64,000 bases of DNA from Campylobacter lari subsp. lari. GTDB taxonomy: Bacteria > Campylobacterota > Campylobacteria > Campylobacterales > Campylobacteraceae. The DNA lies in NCBI RefSeq assembly GCF_013372185.1, contig NZ_CP053830.1, positions 1,302,001-1,366,000 of the forward strand. The letters run 5' to 3'. The notes below the pieces were generated by a model. The model saw only the letters and a list, made by a program, of their open reading frames with translations, did not search any database and had not been told where the DNA came from. Positions within the stretch are counted from its first letter, which is position 1, and each line of letters begins with the position of its first letter. Shown here in pieces: positions 1 through 9,035 of the stretch. The position numbers and the translations under genes are program-made.

Positions 1-242
1 GCTATTTTACAAGGCTTTAAATGATCTTTTAAAACACAAAAAGGATCAATATAAACCTTTTCATTAATCTCAAAACCCAAATTTTGTAAATAATTTAAAA
101 AATCTAATTTTTTAGTATTATTAGTGATGATTACATAAGGAATTTTTTCTTTATTTAAAGATTTAATGAGTTTTAAAGCTCCATCTATAGGACTTTTATC
201 ATAATCTGAAATCAAAGTCCCTTGCACATCCAAAAAAAGCAT
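1..242 (-). CDS. HAD-superfamily phosphatase-like protein (3' end outside window)
   Basis: The first 80 codons are visible; the gene runs off the left edge. The N-terminus reads MLFLDVQGTL, which fits HAD motif I with Asp5 as nucleophile, and a second HAD-type element, VIITNN, follows near residue 37. The residue two after the nucleophile is Gln instead of the usual Asp that acts as acid/base in HAD phosphatases, so catalysis may be altered. The start lies one base past the lysA stop with AAGGATTAAA before the ATG, so it is the downstream partner in the rplY-pth-lptF/G-lysA operon. From memory, C. jejuni has a HAD hydrolase at the same place between lysA and pheA. The substrate is unknown. 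Confidence 0.82.
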   Translation of the reverse strand, partial: MLFLDVQGTLISDYDKSPIDGALKLIKSLNKEKIPYVIITNNTKKLDFLNYLQNLGFEINEKVYIDPFCVLKDHLKPCKI

Positions 243-243
243 T

Positions 244-1449
244 TTAATCCTTTAAAAAATCAAGCTCTAAAGCAATTTGATCTTCATAACTTTCTCTTTT
301 TCTAATCATTCTTACTTCATTATTTTCACAGGCTAATTCACACACTTTATTGCGAGAATTATAATTGCTACTCATGCTAAAGCCATATGCACCTGCGCTT
401 TTAATTATAATCAAATCCCCTGCTTTTGTCTTAGCTAATTTTCTATCTTTTGCTAAAAAATCACCACTTTCACAAATTCCACCAACAATATCACAAAGGC
501 TTTCTTCTTTGTTTTCACTTAAAAGTGTGATTTCATGATAAGCATTATATAAACTTGGACGCAATAAATCATTCATTGCCCCATCAACAATCACAAAACG
601 CTTTTTATCATTGAATTTTTCATACAAAACTTTAGTTACAAACTCTCCTGCATTTGCCACCAAAAATCTACCTGGTTCCATACCTATACATACATCAAGT
701 CCTTGCAAGCTTGCTAAAATTCCTTGAGCATAATCATACAAATTTGGCTCTTGCTCATCTTTATAACAAACTCCTAAACCCCCACCTATATCAAAGAACT
801 TAATATTAATTTTCAAAGCTAAAAGCTCTTTTACTAATTTTGCAACAATTACAGAAGCTTCATGAATACTACTTATATCAAGAATTTGTGAGCCTATGTG
901 AAAATGCACGCTAACTGGATCTAAAAATTGTGAATTTTTAGCATAAATATACATTTTTTTAGCACTTTCTATATCTACACCAAATTTATTTTCATGAAGC
1001 CCTGTAGATATGTAAGGATGGGTTTTTGCATCTACATTTGGATTTACTCTTATGCTTATACGAGCTATCTTTTGACTTTCTTTAGCAATTTGTTCCAAAA
1101 GAAGCATTTCTTCATAACTTTCTAAATTTACATAAAGTATATTTTGCTCTAGAGCATATTTTAACTCATCAGCACTTTTACCTACCCCACTAAAAATAAT
1201 TTTATAATTTTTAGCACCTGCTTTTAAAGCTCTATAAATCTCACCCGCACTAACACAATCAAATCCACTATCTAAAGAAACTAAAAGTTTTAAAACACTT
1301 AAATTTGAATTTGCTTTAACTGCATAAAAAATTTGTGATTTTCTTGCTTTAAAAGCTTCTTTTAGTAGTAAAAAACGCTCTTTGATTTTATCAAAATCAT
1401 AAACATAAAAAGGAGTGTTATATTGCTTTGCTAATTTTAAATAATCCAT
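244..1449 (-). CDS. lysA: diaminopimelate decarboxylase
   Basis: This PLP enzyme decarboxylates meso-diaminopimelate to L-lysine, the last step of lysine synthesis, in the cytoplasm. The 401-residue length is normal. It has the fold type III layout: the PLP lysine in FYAVKANSN (Lys45), HFHIGSQI in the barrel, the glycine-rich DIGGGLG phosphate-binding loop, EPGRFLVANAG, and CESGDFLA near the C-terminus, which provides the second-subunit cysteine of the active site. It sits 13 bases after the LptF/G-type gene and directly before the HAD gene, in the same operon. dapB is also in this window but about 43 kb away. The assignment is secure from motifs and length. Confidence 0.96.
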   Translation of the reverse strand: MDYLKLAKQYNTPFYVYDFDKIKERFLLLKEAFKARKSQIFYAVKANSNLSVLKLLVSLDSGFDCVSAGEIYRALKAGAKNYKIIFSGVGKSADELKYALEQNILYVNLESYEEMLLLEQIAKESQKIARISIRVNPNVDAKTHPYISTGLHENKFGVDIESAKKMYIYAKNSQFLDPVSVHFHIGSQILDISSIHEASVIVAKLVKELLALKINIKFFDIGGGLGVCYKDEQEPNLYDYAQGILASLQGLDVCIGMEPGRFLVANAGEFVTKVLYEKFNDKKRFVIVDGAMNDLLRPSLYNAYHEITLLSENKEESLCDIVGGICESGDFLAKDRKLAKTKAGDLIIIKSAGAYGFSMSSNYNSRNKVCELACENNEVRMIRKRESYEDQIALELDFLKD

Positions 1450-1462
1450 AAAAAACCTCTTT

Positions 1463-2524
1463 TTATTTGTTTTTATAATAAAACCAACTTCCCATGCAAA
1501 TCAAAATAAAAATTGGTAACATTATGCCAAATTCAGGAAGTAAAATTTCATTTTCACTTAATCTTGTTAACAAAAATAATAAACCCCAAGCACTAAGAAC
1601 TGATATGAAAAATACAAAGGCTAAAAAGGCTAAATTAAAAAATCTTGCTGTGATTGGAAAATAATAATAAATTATAAGCATTAAAAAAGGCGCAAAAAAT
1701 GGAATAAAAACTAATGAATATAAACTTGTTCTAAGAGTATTTGTTGATATATCTTGCTTTGCAAATATCAAAATACTCTCTAAAGCATCACTTATAGAAT
1801 AAGAAGGATCACTTTCTACTAAAGAAATTCTCTCTAAAATTTTTGGTGAGAAATTTTCCAAACCTTTTATACTTTTAAAATCTTCTATTTTTAAACCCTC
1901 TTGAGAGACTATTAGCTTATCTGGGACTTTTATGGTTTTGACATCAATAAGCTCCCATGATTGTCCGTTAAATTGCGCTTTTTTTGCTTGTGTGAGTTGT
2001 TTGATATCTAAATTTTTTACATCAAAAATTTTTACATTATACAAAGAATTTGTACTAGTTTTTTCTATATACACAAATTTATTATCATATTTTATTAAAA
2101 CATTTCCACCTTCTCTTGAGACAAGACCTGTTTTTATTATATTGCTTTTGTATTCATTTGCATAAGCAAAAGGGGTAAAATTTAAACCAATATATACAAA
2201 ACAAAAAAACAAAGCCCATAAAAAAGGATAAAAAATCACTTGATTTTTACTTAAACCCAAAGCATATAAGCTAACAAATTCATTTGAACGTATCATATTA
2301 AAAACACATAAAATCAAGGCAAAAACTATAGCTAGTGGCAATATATAAGAAACTGCTGAGCATGTTAAAAAAAGTATATAAAGTAATTCTAAATTTGCAC
2401 TTTTTGGAATTTTATTAAAATTTACCAAAAAATCAATTGCAACAAAAAAAAATGTTAAAGAAAAAAATAAAATAAAAAATGATTTTAAATACAATGATGA
2501 AATATAACGAAAAAATACATTCAT
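1463..2524 (-). CDS. LptF/LptG-family lipopolysaccharide export permease
   Basis: Inner-membrane subunit of the ABC exporter that extracts LPS or LOS from the inner membrane and passes it to LptC/LptA. The 353 residues show the family layout: two N-terminal membrane helices, a third near residue 100, a periplasmic beta-rich domain (about 120-250), then three C-terminal helices. The stretch around residues 78-92, RSNEFVSLYALGLS, matches the cytoplasmic coupling segment of LptF/G that docks on LptB. It is separated by one base from pth and belongs to the rplY operon. I cannot say from sequence alone whether it is LptF or LptG, so no symbol is given; the N-terminus looks slightly more LptG-like. 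Confidence 0.88.
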   Translation of the reverse strand: MNVFFRYISSLYLKSFFILFFSLTFFFVAIDFLVNFNKIPKSANLELLYILFLTCSAVSYILPLAIVFALILCVFNMIRSNEFVSLYALGLSKNQVIFYPFLWALFFCFVYIGLNFTPFAYANEYKSNIIKTGLVSREGGNVLIKYDNKFVYIEKTSTNSLYNVKIFDVKNLDIKQLTQAKKAQFNGQSWELIDVKTIKVPDKLIVSQEGLKIEDFKSIKGLENFSPKILERISLVESDPSYSISDALESILIFAKQDISTNTLRTSLYSLVFIPFFAPFLMLIIYYYFPITARFFNLAFLAFVFFISVLSAWGLLFLLTRLSENEILLPEFGIMLPIFILICMGSWFYYKNK

Positions 2525-2525
2525 T

Positions 2526-3065
2526 TTAATTTCTTATAGAATATTTTGAAGCAACTTGCTCTATGTTTGATTTTAAAAGTTCAAATAAAGCTTTTTTTGC
2601 TTGCTCTAAAACCTTATTTAAACTTTCTTGCTCTTCTTGTTTAAATTTGCCCAAAACATGAGAAATCACATCTTGATCTTTTCCTACTCCTATACGCACT
2701 CTCTCATAAGCATTACCACAAAGATTATCTATGCTTTTAAGTCCATTATGCCCACCACTTGATCCGCCTATTTTAAATTTCAAAGCACCCAAATTTAAAT
2801 CTATATCATCATGGATTACAATAATTCTATCGCATTTATAAAAATCACTTACAGCTTTTACGCTTTCTCCAGATAAATTCATATAAGTGGAAGGTTTTAA
2901 AAAAAAAGCAAGAGAACTTTTAAAAAGTTCTCCTTTAAATTTAGTATTTGAAAGTTTAGCAACTTCTAAATCTTTTAAAAGCAAGTCAATTAGCATAAAC
3001 CCTACATTATGACGAGTTTGAGCGTATTGTTCTCCTATATTACCAAGTCCTACGACTAAGGTCAT
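2526..3065 (-). CDS. pth: peptidyl-tRNA hydrolase
   Basis: Releases tRNA from prematurely dropped peptidyl-tRNA in the cytoplasm. At 179 residues it is slightly short but normal for the family. The N-terminus [20 protein letters not shown] contains the catalytic His and conserved Asn; [13 protein letters not shown] and VIHDDIDL are the other family blocks (the Asp pairs with the His), and GGHNGLKSI follows. It lies one base after rplY and one base before the LptF/G-type gene, so the three are clearly cotranscribed. The rplY-pth pairing is common in bacteria. Confidence 0.97.
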   Translation of the reverse strand: MTLVVGLGNIGEQYAQTRHNVGFMLIDLLLKDLEVAKLSNTKFKGELFKSSLAFFLKPSTYMNLSGESVKAVSDFYKCDRIIVIHDDIDLNLGALKFKIGGSSGGHNGLKSIDNLCGNAYERVRIGVGKDQDVISHVLGKFKQEEQESLNKVLEQAKKALFELLKSNIEQVASKYSIRN

Positions 3066-3066
3066 T

Positions 3067-3603
3067 TTATCTTGCTTTTTCTACACCAACTACAGCTACT
3101 CTATCAGCATCAACCATAGTTACACCTTCAGGCACAACCACATCACGAACCAATAAAGCATCACCAACATCAAGTTTTGTTACATCAAGTTCAAAATAAT
3201 TTGGTAAATTTTCAGCTGCACATTTTACTTTTAATCTTCTTTTAGATTGTATTAAAACACCTTTGTTTTTAAGACCCATAGCAGTTCCTACTATCTTAAC
3301 AGGAACCATGTATTTAGAAATAACACCTTTTTGAGCCACTTTTAAATCAACATGTTTTAACTCAGCTGTTACAGGATCTTTTTGATAATCAACCACTACA
3401 ACATTTAATACTTTACCTCCAACTTTTACATCAAAAGCTAAAGTGGTTTTTTTACGAACTTCTTTGATAAATTCATTTATTTTAAAAGCAGCATTGATGT
3501 TTTCTAATCCTTTTCCATAGATGTTTGCGATTAGATAACCATCTCTTTTTAAAGCCTTAGCAGCTTTTCTACCGATACTCTCTCTAACGATACCTTCTAA
3601 CAT
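3067..3603 (-). CDS. rplY: large ribosomal subunit protein bL25 (CTC/TL5 form)
   Basis: 5S rRNA-binding protein of the large subunit. The 178 residues give the long CTC form: an N-terminal L25 domain (about 1-90, beginning [11 protein letters not shown]) and a C-terminal beta domain (about 95-178). I chose the ATG at 3603 because AAAGGAAAAAG lies directly before it and the family starts at this methionine; a longer frame beginning MFIFLERKK would overlap the likely promoter. It is the first gene of the operon rplY-pth-lptF/G-lysA-HAD, with a TATAAT box about 30 bases upstream. Confidence 0.95.
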   Translation of the reverse strand: MLEGIVRESIGRKAAKALKRDGYLIANIYGKGLENINAAFKINEFIKEVRKKTTLAFDVKVGGKVLNVVVVDYQKDPVTAELKHVDLKVAQKGVISKYMVPVKIVGTAMGLKNKGVLIQSKRRLKVKCAAENLPNYFELDVTKLDVGDALLVRDVVVPEGVTMVDADRVAVVGVEKAR

Positions 3604-3632
3604 CTTTTTCCTTTCTAAAAAAATAAACACAA

Positions 3633-3638
3633 ATTATA
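3633..3638 (-). promoter_or_regulatory. -10 box of the rplY operon
   Basis: On the minus strand the sequence reads TTTAGCTATAATTTG, a good Campylobacter sigma-70 -10 element, 30 bases upstream of the rplY ATG. It lies in the 46-base gap after tal. No clear -35 box is visible, as is usual in this genus. Confidence 0.6.
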
Positions 3639-3649
3639 GCTAAATAAGT

Positions 3650-4621
3650 TTATAAAGATTTTAAAATATCCTCATAAGCTATGCAAAATTGCTCTAAACC
3701 ATCATCTAATAAAAACTTACAAGCATTTTTTAACTCATCATTTGAAATATTTGCTTGTAATTTTTTTTCTATACACTCATCTTTTAAAGGTTCTTTAAAT
3801 ACTAAATTTTTTCCTTTAAAAGCATTTATGGCATCAAGGGGTGCTGTGTTAATGGCTTTATCATATAATAATTCTTTTATATAATAATCTTTTTCTAAAT
3901 CATCACCCTTAACACCCGTACTTGCAAATAAAGCTCTGATATTATCTTCATTTTGAGAAATGATATATTTGTATGATTTAGTCGCTGTAAGAATTCCTAT
4001 AAAATTTTTATCCACCACTTTTCCATTTAACAATCTATCAAAACGGCTCACAAAAATGCTAATTACAGCTTGTGGTTCTTTTTTGTTTGCGATATTGTTT
4101 TTTCTAAATTCTTTTAATCCCAAATTTAAAGCTTCAAAACATTTTTTAGTTTGTTCAAAATCAAAAATCAAAGTAGCATTTACACTAATTCCACTTTTCA
4201 TAAGCTCATACATTACCTCATATGAAGCATTTGTAGCTGGAATTTTCATCATTACATTTTCTTTTGAAATTTGTGTGTATAATCTTTTTGCTTCAGCCAA
4301 AGATAAACTAGTATTATCTTTTAATCTTGGATCAATTTCTATGCTGATAAAACCATCATTATTTTCATAAAAATTTAAAGATAATTTATCTGCAGCTTTT
4401 TGTATATCCTCAATAGCTAAATACTCATATAAAGATTTTTTATCTTTGATATTAATTTTTTTGATTTTTTCTTTATAAATGCTTGAGTTTAAAATAGCAT
4501 TTTTGAAAATTGCAGGATTTGAAGTAGCTCCATTTATAGTTTTTGCATAAAGTAAATCCAAAAATTCATGATCTAAAAATTCATTTTCTATAAAATCACA
4601 CCATAGAGAAAATTTTTTCAT
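3650..4621 (-). CDS. tal: transaldolase
   Basis: Transfers a dihydroxyacetone unit between sedoheptulose-7-phosphate and glyceraldehyde-3-phosphate in the non-oxidative pentose phosphate pathway. The Schiff-base lysine is in MMKIPATNASYE, and NATLIFDFEQ and AVISIFVSRFDRL are transaldolase barrel strands. At 323 residues it fits the longer TalA/TalB-like bacterial forms. The start overlaps the serB stop by 4 bases (ATGA), so the two genes are translationally coupled. Campylobacter has an incomplete Embden-Meyerhof route, so this pathway feeds nucleotide and LOS sugar precursors (family knowledge). Confidence 0.94.
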   Translation of the reverse strand: MKKFSLWCDFIENEFLDHEFLDLLYAKTINGATSNPAIFKNAILNSSIYKEKIKKINIKDKKSLYEYLAIEDIQKAADKLSLNFYENNDGFISIEIDPRLKDNTSLSLAEAKRLYTQISKENVMMKIPATNASYEVMYELMKSGISVNATLIFDFEQTKKCFEALNLGLKEFRKNNIANKKEPQAVISIFVSRFDRLLNGKVVDKNFIGILTATKSYKYIISQNEDNIRALFASTGVKGDDLEKDYYIKELLYDKAINTAPLDAINAFKGKNLVFKEPLKDECIEKKLQANISNDELKNACKFLLDDGLEQFCIAYEDILKSL

Positions 4622-5244
4622 TGTATTACCTTTATTATCTCTTTTAAATCTTTTTTATCTATGCAAATATCTGCATGAGATCTTAAAATTTCTTTGGCAC
4701 AAAAAGCTATTTTTAATCCACATTCTTTAAACATAGAAATATCATTAGCTCCATCACCCACACACATGATTTCTTCTGTTTTTAAATTTAAAAATTTCTT
4801 AAGTCTTTGTAATATAATACCTTTTGAATTGTTAAACATAATTTCTCCGCCAACCTTTCCCGTTAAAACACCATTTTTACTATGTAAAAAGTTAGCAAAA
4901 CCAAAATCAAAATGAAGTTTATTTTGTATTAAATCAATTCCTTCATGAAATCCACCGCTAAAAATAATAATTTTTATGTTTTTATTTTTTAAATACTCGC
5001 ACAATTCTTTAGCGCCATTCATCAAAGGTAAATTTTCACAGCATTTCTTTACCTGATCAACAGGCATACCCTTAAGCAAGGATACTCTAGCACTTAGACT
5101 TTCAAAAAAATCAAGCTTACCATTCATTGCTTTATCAGTGATGCTTTTAACAGCATCACCGACATTATACTCTTGTGCTAAAATATCAATGGTTTCACCA
5201 TCCATTAGCGTAGAATCAAAATCAAAAGCACAAAGTTTTATCAT
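4618..5244 (-). CDS. serB: phosphoserine phosphatase
   Basis: Dephosphorylates L-phosphoserine in the last step of serine synthesis. The 208-residue protein is a compact HAD phosphatase without the N-terminal ACT domain of E. coli SerB. Motif I is AFDFDSTLMDGET (nucleophile Asp8, acid/base Asp10), motif II is IIFSGGFHEG, and motif III/IV is CVGDGANDISMF. The start shares one base with the cheW stop (TAATG), and the stop overlaps the tal start. It therefore appears to be read through from the chemotaxis genes upstream. Confidence 0.93.
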   Translation of the reverse strand: MIKLCAFDFDSTLMDGETIDILAQEYNVGDAVKSITDKAMNGKLDFFESLSARVSLLKGMPVDQVKKCCENLPLMNGAKELCEYLKNKNIKIIIFSGGFHEGIDLIQNKLHFDFGFANFLHSKNGVLTGKVGGEIMFNNSKGIILQRLKKFLNLKTEEIMCVGDGANDISMFKECGLKIAFCAKEILRSHADICIDKKDLKEIIKVIQ

Positions 5245-5762
5245 TAAAACTCGCGCTTTAATAAAGCATCAGCTTTTAGTATAGTAAGAATATTTTCTTC
5301 TCTTTTACCTATACCAAAAATCATACCTTTTTCTTTTAGTAAAGTTTCAGGTGGCGGATCAATTCTGCTTCTGTGAATTTTAATAGCTTCTGTAAGTCTA
5401 TCTATCACAAAACCTGCATTACCTGCAGGAGTTTGATTTCCATTTGCAACACCTTTTAAAACTATATATCTAGTTTGAGGTGTCATTTTAGAACTGCCTT
5501 GATTAAATCTTTTTGCAAGATCAATTAAAGGCATAACATTACCCCTCATATTAAACACACCTAAAACATAATCAGGTACACTTGGAACTCTAGTGTATTC
5601 TATAGGCTTAATTATTTCTTGTATGTTTAAAATTGGAATAGCATATTCCTCATCTCCTACAACAAAACCTACAAGCTGAATAATATCCTCTTCTTTATCA
5701 ATATCAGGTTCAGAAATTTGTGCTTGTTGTTTTTGTAAAACCTGGTTTAATTTATCACTCAT
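5244..5762 (-). CDS. cheW: chemotaxis coupling protein
   Basis: Adaptor that links chemoreceptors to the CheA kinase in the polar signalling array. The 172-residue protein has a short acidic leader (about 1-25) and one CheW domain with typical blocks: FVVGDEEYAIPILNIQEI, the VPDYVLGVFNMRG interface loop, and PLIDLAKRF. It lies 4 bases after cheA with the same polarity, in the order cheV-cheA-cheW. The C-terminus overlaps the serB start by one base. Confidence 0.96.
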   Translation of the reverse strand: MSDKLNQVLQKQQAQISEPDIDKEEDIIQLVGFVVGDEEYAIPILNIQEIIKPIEYTRVPSVPDYVLGVFNMRGNVMPLIDLAKRFNQGSSKMTPQTRYIVLKGVANGNQTPAGNAGFVIDRLTEAIKIHRSRIDPPPETLLKEKGMIFGIGKREENILTILKADALLKREF

Positions 5763-5766
5763 CTTC

Positions 5767-8079
5767 TCATCCTAGTTTTAAATTTTTTCTAACTACATTT
5801 TCTAAGTACTCTGGAGAGTAAGGCTTAGTGATGTATTCAGTCATTCCTACTTCCACACCTCTTAAGCGGTCTGATTTACTAGTTCTTGAAGTTACTGCAA
5901 CAAGCGGAAGGTTTTTATATTTAGAATACTTTCTAATCTCACCTGCTAAAGTATAACCATCCATTCTTGGCATTTCAATATCAATCAACACTGCATCAAT
6001 ATCATGCTCGCCTGATTTAATGGTATTTAAAGCTTCAACACCATTGGTTGCTTCTATAATGCTCACTCCCAGCGGTTCTAATGATTTTTGCATGATATTT
6101 CTATCCATCTTAGAATCATCCACTATAAGCACAGTGTAATCACTTGGTTTTTCTTTTACAACCTTTTTAGATTGTGCTTCAATCTGAGCTTTAATATCTA
6201 CTTTAATCTCTTTAGCTATATCCATCATAGCAGCCACATCGATAATCAATGTAACCCTACCATCACCACGGATAGTTGCACCAGCAATTCCTTGAATATT
6301 TTGCAAATATTCACCCATTGATTTAATAACAATTTCTTCTTGCCCTATTAAAGTATCTACTATGATACCAAGTTTGCTTTCTGCTACACCTATAACAACT
6401 ACATAAGTTTGATCACTATTTTCAAGTACTTGTTTAACTCCAAATACATCAGAAAGTCTTACTAAAGATAAAACTTCATCTCTTAAACGAAGCACATTTT
6501 TACCTTCAATAGTGTAAATATCATCAATTGGCACCCTAACTGTTTCAAGAACACTTGCAAGTGGTATAGCATAGAATTCTTCTTGAGTTCCAACTAGTAA
6601 TGATTGGATAATAGCTAGTGTTAATGGAATTTTGAGCTTCATTACAGTGCCTTTTCCAAGCTCACTATCAATTTCTATCACACCATTTAATTTTTCAATA
6701 TTAGTTTTAACAACATCCATTCCAACGCCACGTCCTGAAACGTTAGTAATTTTTGCAGCAGTTGAAAAACCTGGTTTGAAAATAAGAGCAAATGCTTCTT
6801 TATCTGTCATTTGATCAGCTTCACGCTCTGTAATCAAATTCTTTTCTATAGCTTTTGATTTTAATGCATCTGCATCAAGCCCTTTACCATCATCTGCAAT
6901 TTCAACAACAATGTGATTTCCTTCATTGTATGCTTTAAGATTTACAGTTCCTTTTTCTGGCTTACCATTTGCTAAACGAGTAGCAGGATCTTCTATACCA
7001 TGATCACATGAATTTCTAATCATATGCATGATAGGATCGCCGATTTCTTCTACGATTGATTTATCAAGTTCTGTTTCTTCACCTGAAATTTCAAGTTCCA
7101 TTTGCTTACCAAGCTCACGACCCAAATCACGAACAACTCTTGGGAATTTGTTGAAAACTTTTGCAATTGGTTGCATTCTTGTTTTCATAACTGCTAATTG
7201 AATATCTGTTGTCACTATGCTAAGTTGAGATACAACTTGATTTAATTCTTCTAAGAATTTTTCTCCATCATATCTTTCTTCAACATCATCGTAAATTTTT
7301 AACAAGCGGTTTTTACCAAGAACAAGCTCACCAATTAAGTTCATTAAATGATCAAGTCTTTTTACTTCAACCCTAATGGTTTGATCCATATTTGCACCAC
7401 TGCTTCCTCCACTTGCTGCTGGAACTTTTTTCTCAGCTGGAGCATTTTGTGTTTGTGCAGCTGGTTTGCTTGGAGTTGGATTGGCTTGTTGTGTTTTTTT
7501 CTTTTCAGCGCGTCTTGCTTGATCTTCGGCTTTTCTTACTTTTAAAAGTCTTTCGATTTCTGCTTCAACTTCATCATCACTTAATTTATTAACATCAACT
7601 TCAGGTTGCTCTTCAGCTTTTGGTTCTTCTTTTACCTCTTCTTTAGGTGCTTCTACCTTAGTTTCTGTTTTAACACCATCTAAACTTTCACCTTCTGAAA
7701 TCGCAGTTAATCTTGCACAAATTGGAGCTATATCAAGTCCTATTGCTGTATCATTTCCATTATCTCTAATAGAATTTAATAAAGTTTTCATCATATCAAT
7801 AGACTCTAAAACCACATCCATTACTTCAGGGGTGATTTTTAACTCATTGTGTCTTGCTTTATTTAAAACATCTTCCATATGATGAGTAAGTTTAGTTAAA
7901 ACATCAAAATTTAAAAAGCTTGATGATCCTTTAACTGTGTGCGCAACACGGAAAATTCTATTTAATAATTCTAAATCTTCAGGATTTGCTTCTAGTTCAA
8001 CTAAGTCATGGTCGATTTGCTCAACTAGTTCAAAGGCTTCAACTAAAAAATCCTCAAGTATTTCTTGAATATCTTCCAT
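5767..8079 (-). CDS. cheA: chemotaxis histidine kinase with C-terminal receiver (CheA-RR)
   Basis: Central kinase of chemotaxis, phosphorylating CheY and CheV in response to receptor state. The 770 residues read as P1/HPT (phospho-acceptor His47 in RVAHTVKGSSSF), a charged Ala/Pro/Glu linker (about 130-225), P3 dimerization (LMNLIGELVLGKNRL), P4 ATPase (NSCDHGIEDP, DDGKGLD and GRGVGMDVV boxes), a P5 CheW-like domain, and a receiver domain (about 645-770) with the acidic VDDS pair, acceptor Asp700 in LIDIEMP, and the TKP lysine. I see no separate P2 domain. The CheA-receiver fusion is typical of Campylobacterota. It lies between cheV (2 bases) and cheW (4 bases). Confidence 0.97.
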   Translation of the reverse strand: MEDIQEILEDFLVEAFELVEQIDHDLVELEANPEDLELLNRIFRVAHTVKGSSSFLNFDVLTKLTHHMEDVLNKARHNELKITPEVMDVVLESIDMMKTLLNSIRDNGNDTAIGLDIAPICARLTAISEGESLDGVKTETKVEAPKEEVKEEPKAEEQPEVDVNKLSDDEVEAEIERLLKVRKAEDQARRAEKKKTQQANPTPSKPAAQTQNAPAEKKVPAASGGSSGANMDQTIRVEVKRLDHLMNLIGELVLGKNRLLKIYDDVEERYDGEKFLEELNQVVSQLSIVTTDIQLAVMKTRMQPIAKVFNKFPRVVRDLGRELGKQMELEISGEETELDKSIVEEIGDPIMHMIRNSCDHGIEDPATRLANGKPEKGTVNLKAYNEGNHIVVEIADDGKGLDADALKSKAIEKNLITEREADQMTDKEAFALIFKPGFSTAAKITNVSGRGVGMDVVKTNIEKLNGVIEIDSELGKGTVMKLKIPLTLAIIQSLLVGTQEEFYAIPLASVLETVRVPIDDIYTIEGKNVLRLRDEVLSLVRLSDVFGVKQVLENSDQTYVVVIGVAESKLGIIVDTLIGQEEIVIKSMGEYLQNIQGIAGATIRGDGRVTLIIDVAAMMDIAKEIKVDIKAQIEAQSKKVVKEKPSDYTVLIVDDSKMDRNIMQKSLEPLGVSIIEATNGVEALNTIKSGEHDIDAVLIDIEMPRMDGYTLAGEIRKYSKYKNLPLVAVTSRTSKSDRLRGVEVGMTEYITKPYSPEYLENVVRKNLKLG

Positions 8080-8081
8080 TT

Positions 8082-9035
8082 TTACTCCTCACCTTTTTCA
8101 TGTTTTTTAATAACACGAGAAATTTCAGCAAAGAAATCACTTGCGTTAAATTTAACCAAATATCCCTCTCCACCTGCCTCTTTAACGCCTTTATCACTCA
8201 TAAATTCATTCGATAAAGAAGAGTTAAATACTATAGGAATATTTTTAAATCTCTCATCTTCTCTTACTTTGGCTGCAAAGTGGAAACCATCCATTTGAGG
8301 CATTTCAACATCACTTACGATAATTTTAAGATGCTTGCTTAAATCTTCACCATAAGTACCATACAATTCTTGTAATTTTTGTAAGCCTTCAACCCCATCT
8401 TTTGCTTCTACAACTTTTAAGCCAATTTTATTAAGTAAATCTTTAACAAGTTTTCTTGCAGTAGAACTATCATCAAGTGCTAAAGCCATACCATCGATTT
8501 TTTGAATCTTATCATCTTCTATATCTGTTTGTGGAGTATAAATTCCAAGTTCTTGAACTATACTTTCTAAATCTAATATAAGTAAAACCTCATCACCTTC
8601 AATTCTAGTTACACCGGTAATTTTACTTTTATCTAAACTACCCGCACTAGCTGCAAAAGTAGCTGGTTCAATATTTTTCCAATTAATTCTACGAATTCTT
8701 TTAGCCTCATGAACGATAAAGCCTATTAACACATTACTAAATTCAGTAATGATAACTCTAGGTTTTATATTTGTCATTTCTGGTTCTTGAATTTGCATCC
8801 ATTTAGCCAAATTAATCACAGGAATTACCACGCCACGAAGATCAAAAATACCTTCAACATACTCAGGCACCCCTGGAATTTCAGTCAAAAAAGGAATTTT
8901 TATGATTTCTCTAACTTTAGAAACATTTACACCATAAATTCCCTCATAGACTTTATCTTGGCCTTGCTTAAAGATGCGAAAATCAACAAGTTCCATTTCA
9001 TTTGAACCTGTTTTCACGACATTCTCATCAAACAT
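8082..9035 (-). CDS. cheV: CheV chemotaxis adaptor with receiver domain
   Basis: Hybrid adaptor made of an N-terminal CheW-like domain (about 15-165, with IPGVPEYVEGIFDLRG) and a C-terminal receiver (about 185-317). The likely phospho-acceptor is Asp242 in VSDVEMPQMDG. The third conserved position after FNSS reads LVKFN, so the conserved receiver Lys is followed by Phe rather than Pro. CheV is thought to act in adaptation or as a phosphate sink for CheA. It starts one base into the stop of the LpxH-like gene upstream and is followed after 2 bases by cheA. Confidence 0.95.
   Translation of the reverse strand: MFDENVVKTGSNEMELVDFRIFKQGQDKVYEGIYGVNVSKVREIIKIPFLTEIPGVPEYVEGIFDLRGVVIPVINLAKWMQIQEPEMTNIKPRVIITEFSNVLIGFIVHEAKRIRRINWKNIEPATFAASAGSLDKSKITGVTRIEGDEVLLILDLESIVQELGIYTPQTDIEDDKIQKIDGMALALDDSSTARKLVKDLLNKIGLKVVEAKDGVEGLQKLQELYGTYGEDLSKHLKIIVSDVEMPQMDGFHFAAKVREDERFKNIPIVFNSSLSNEFMSDKGVKEAGGEGYLVKFNASDFFAEISRVIKKHEKGEE

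Noticed and set aside
3960..4370. 136-codon plus-strand open frame inside tal
   Set aside because: Antisense to an intact transaldolase; no start signal.
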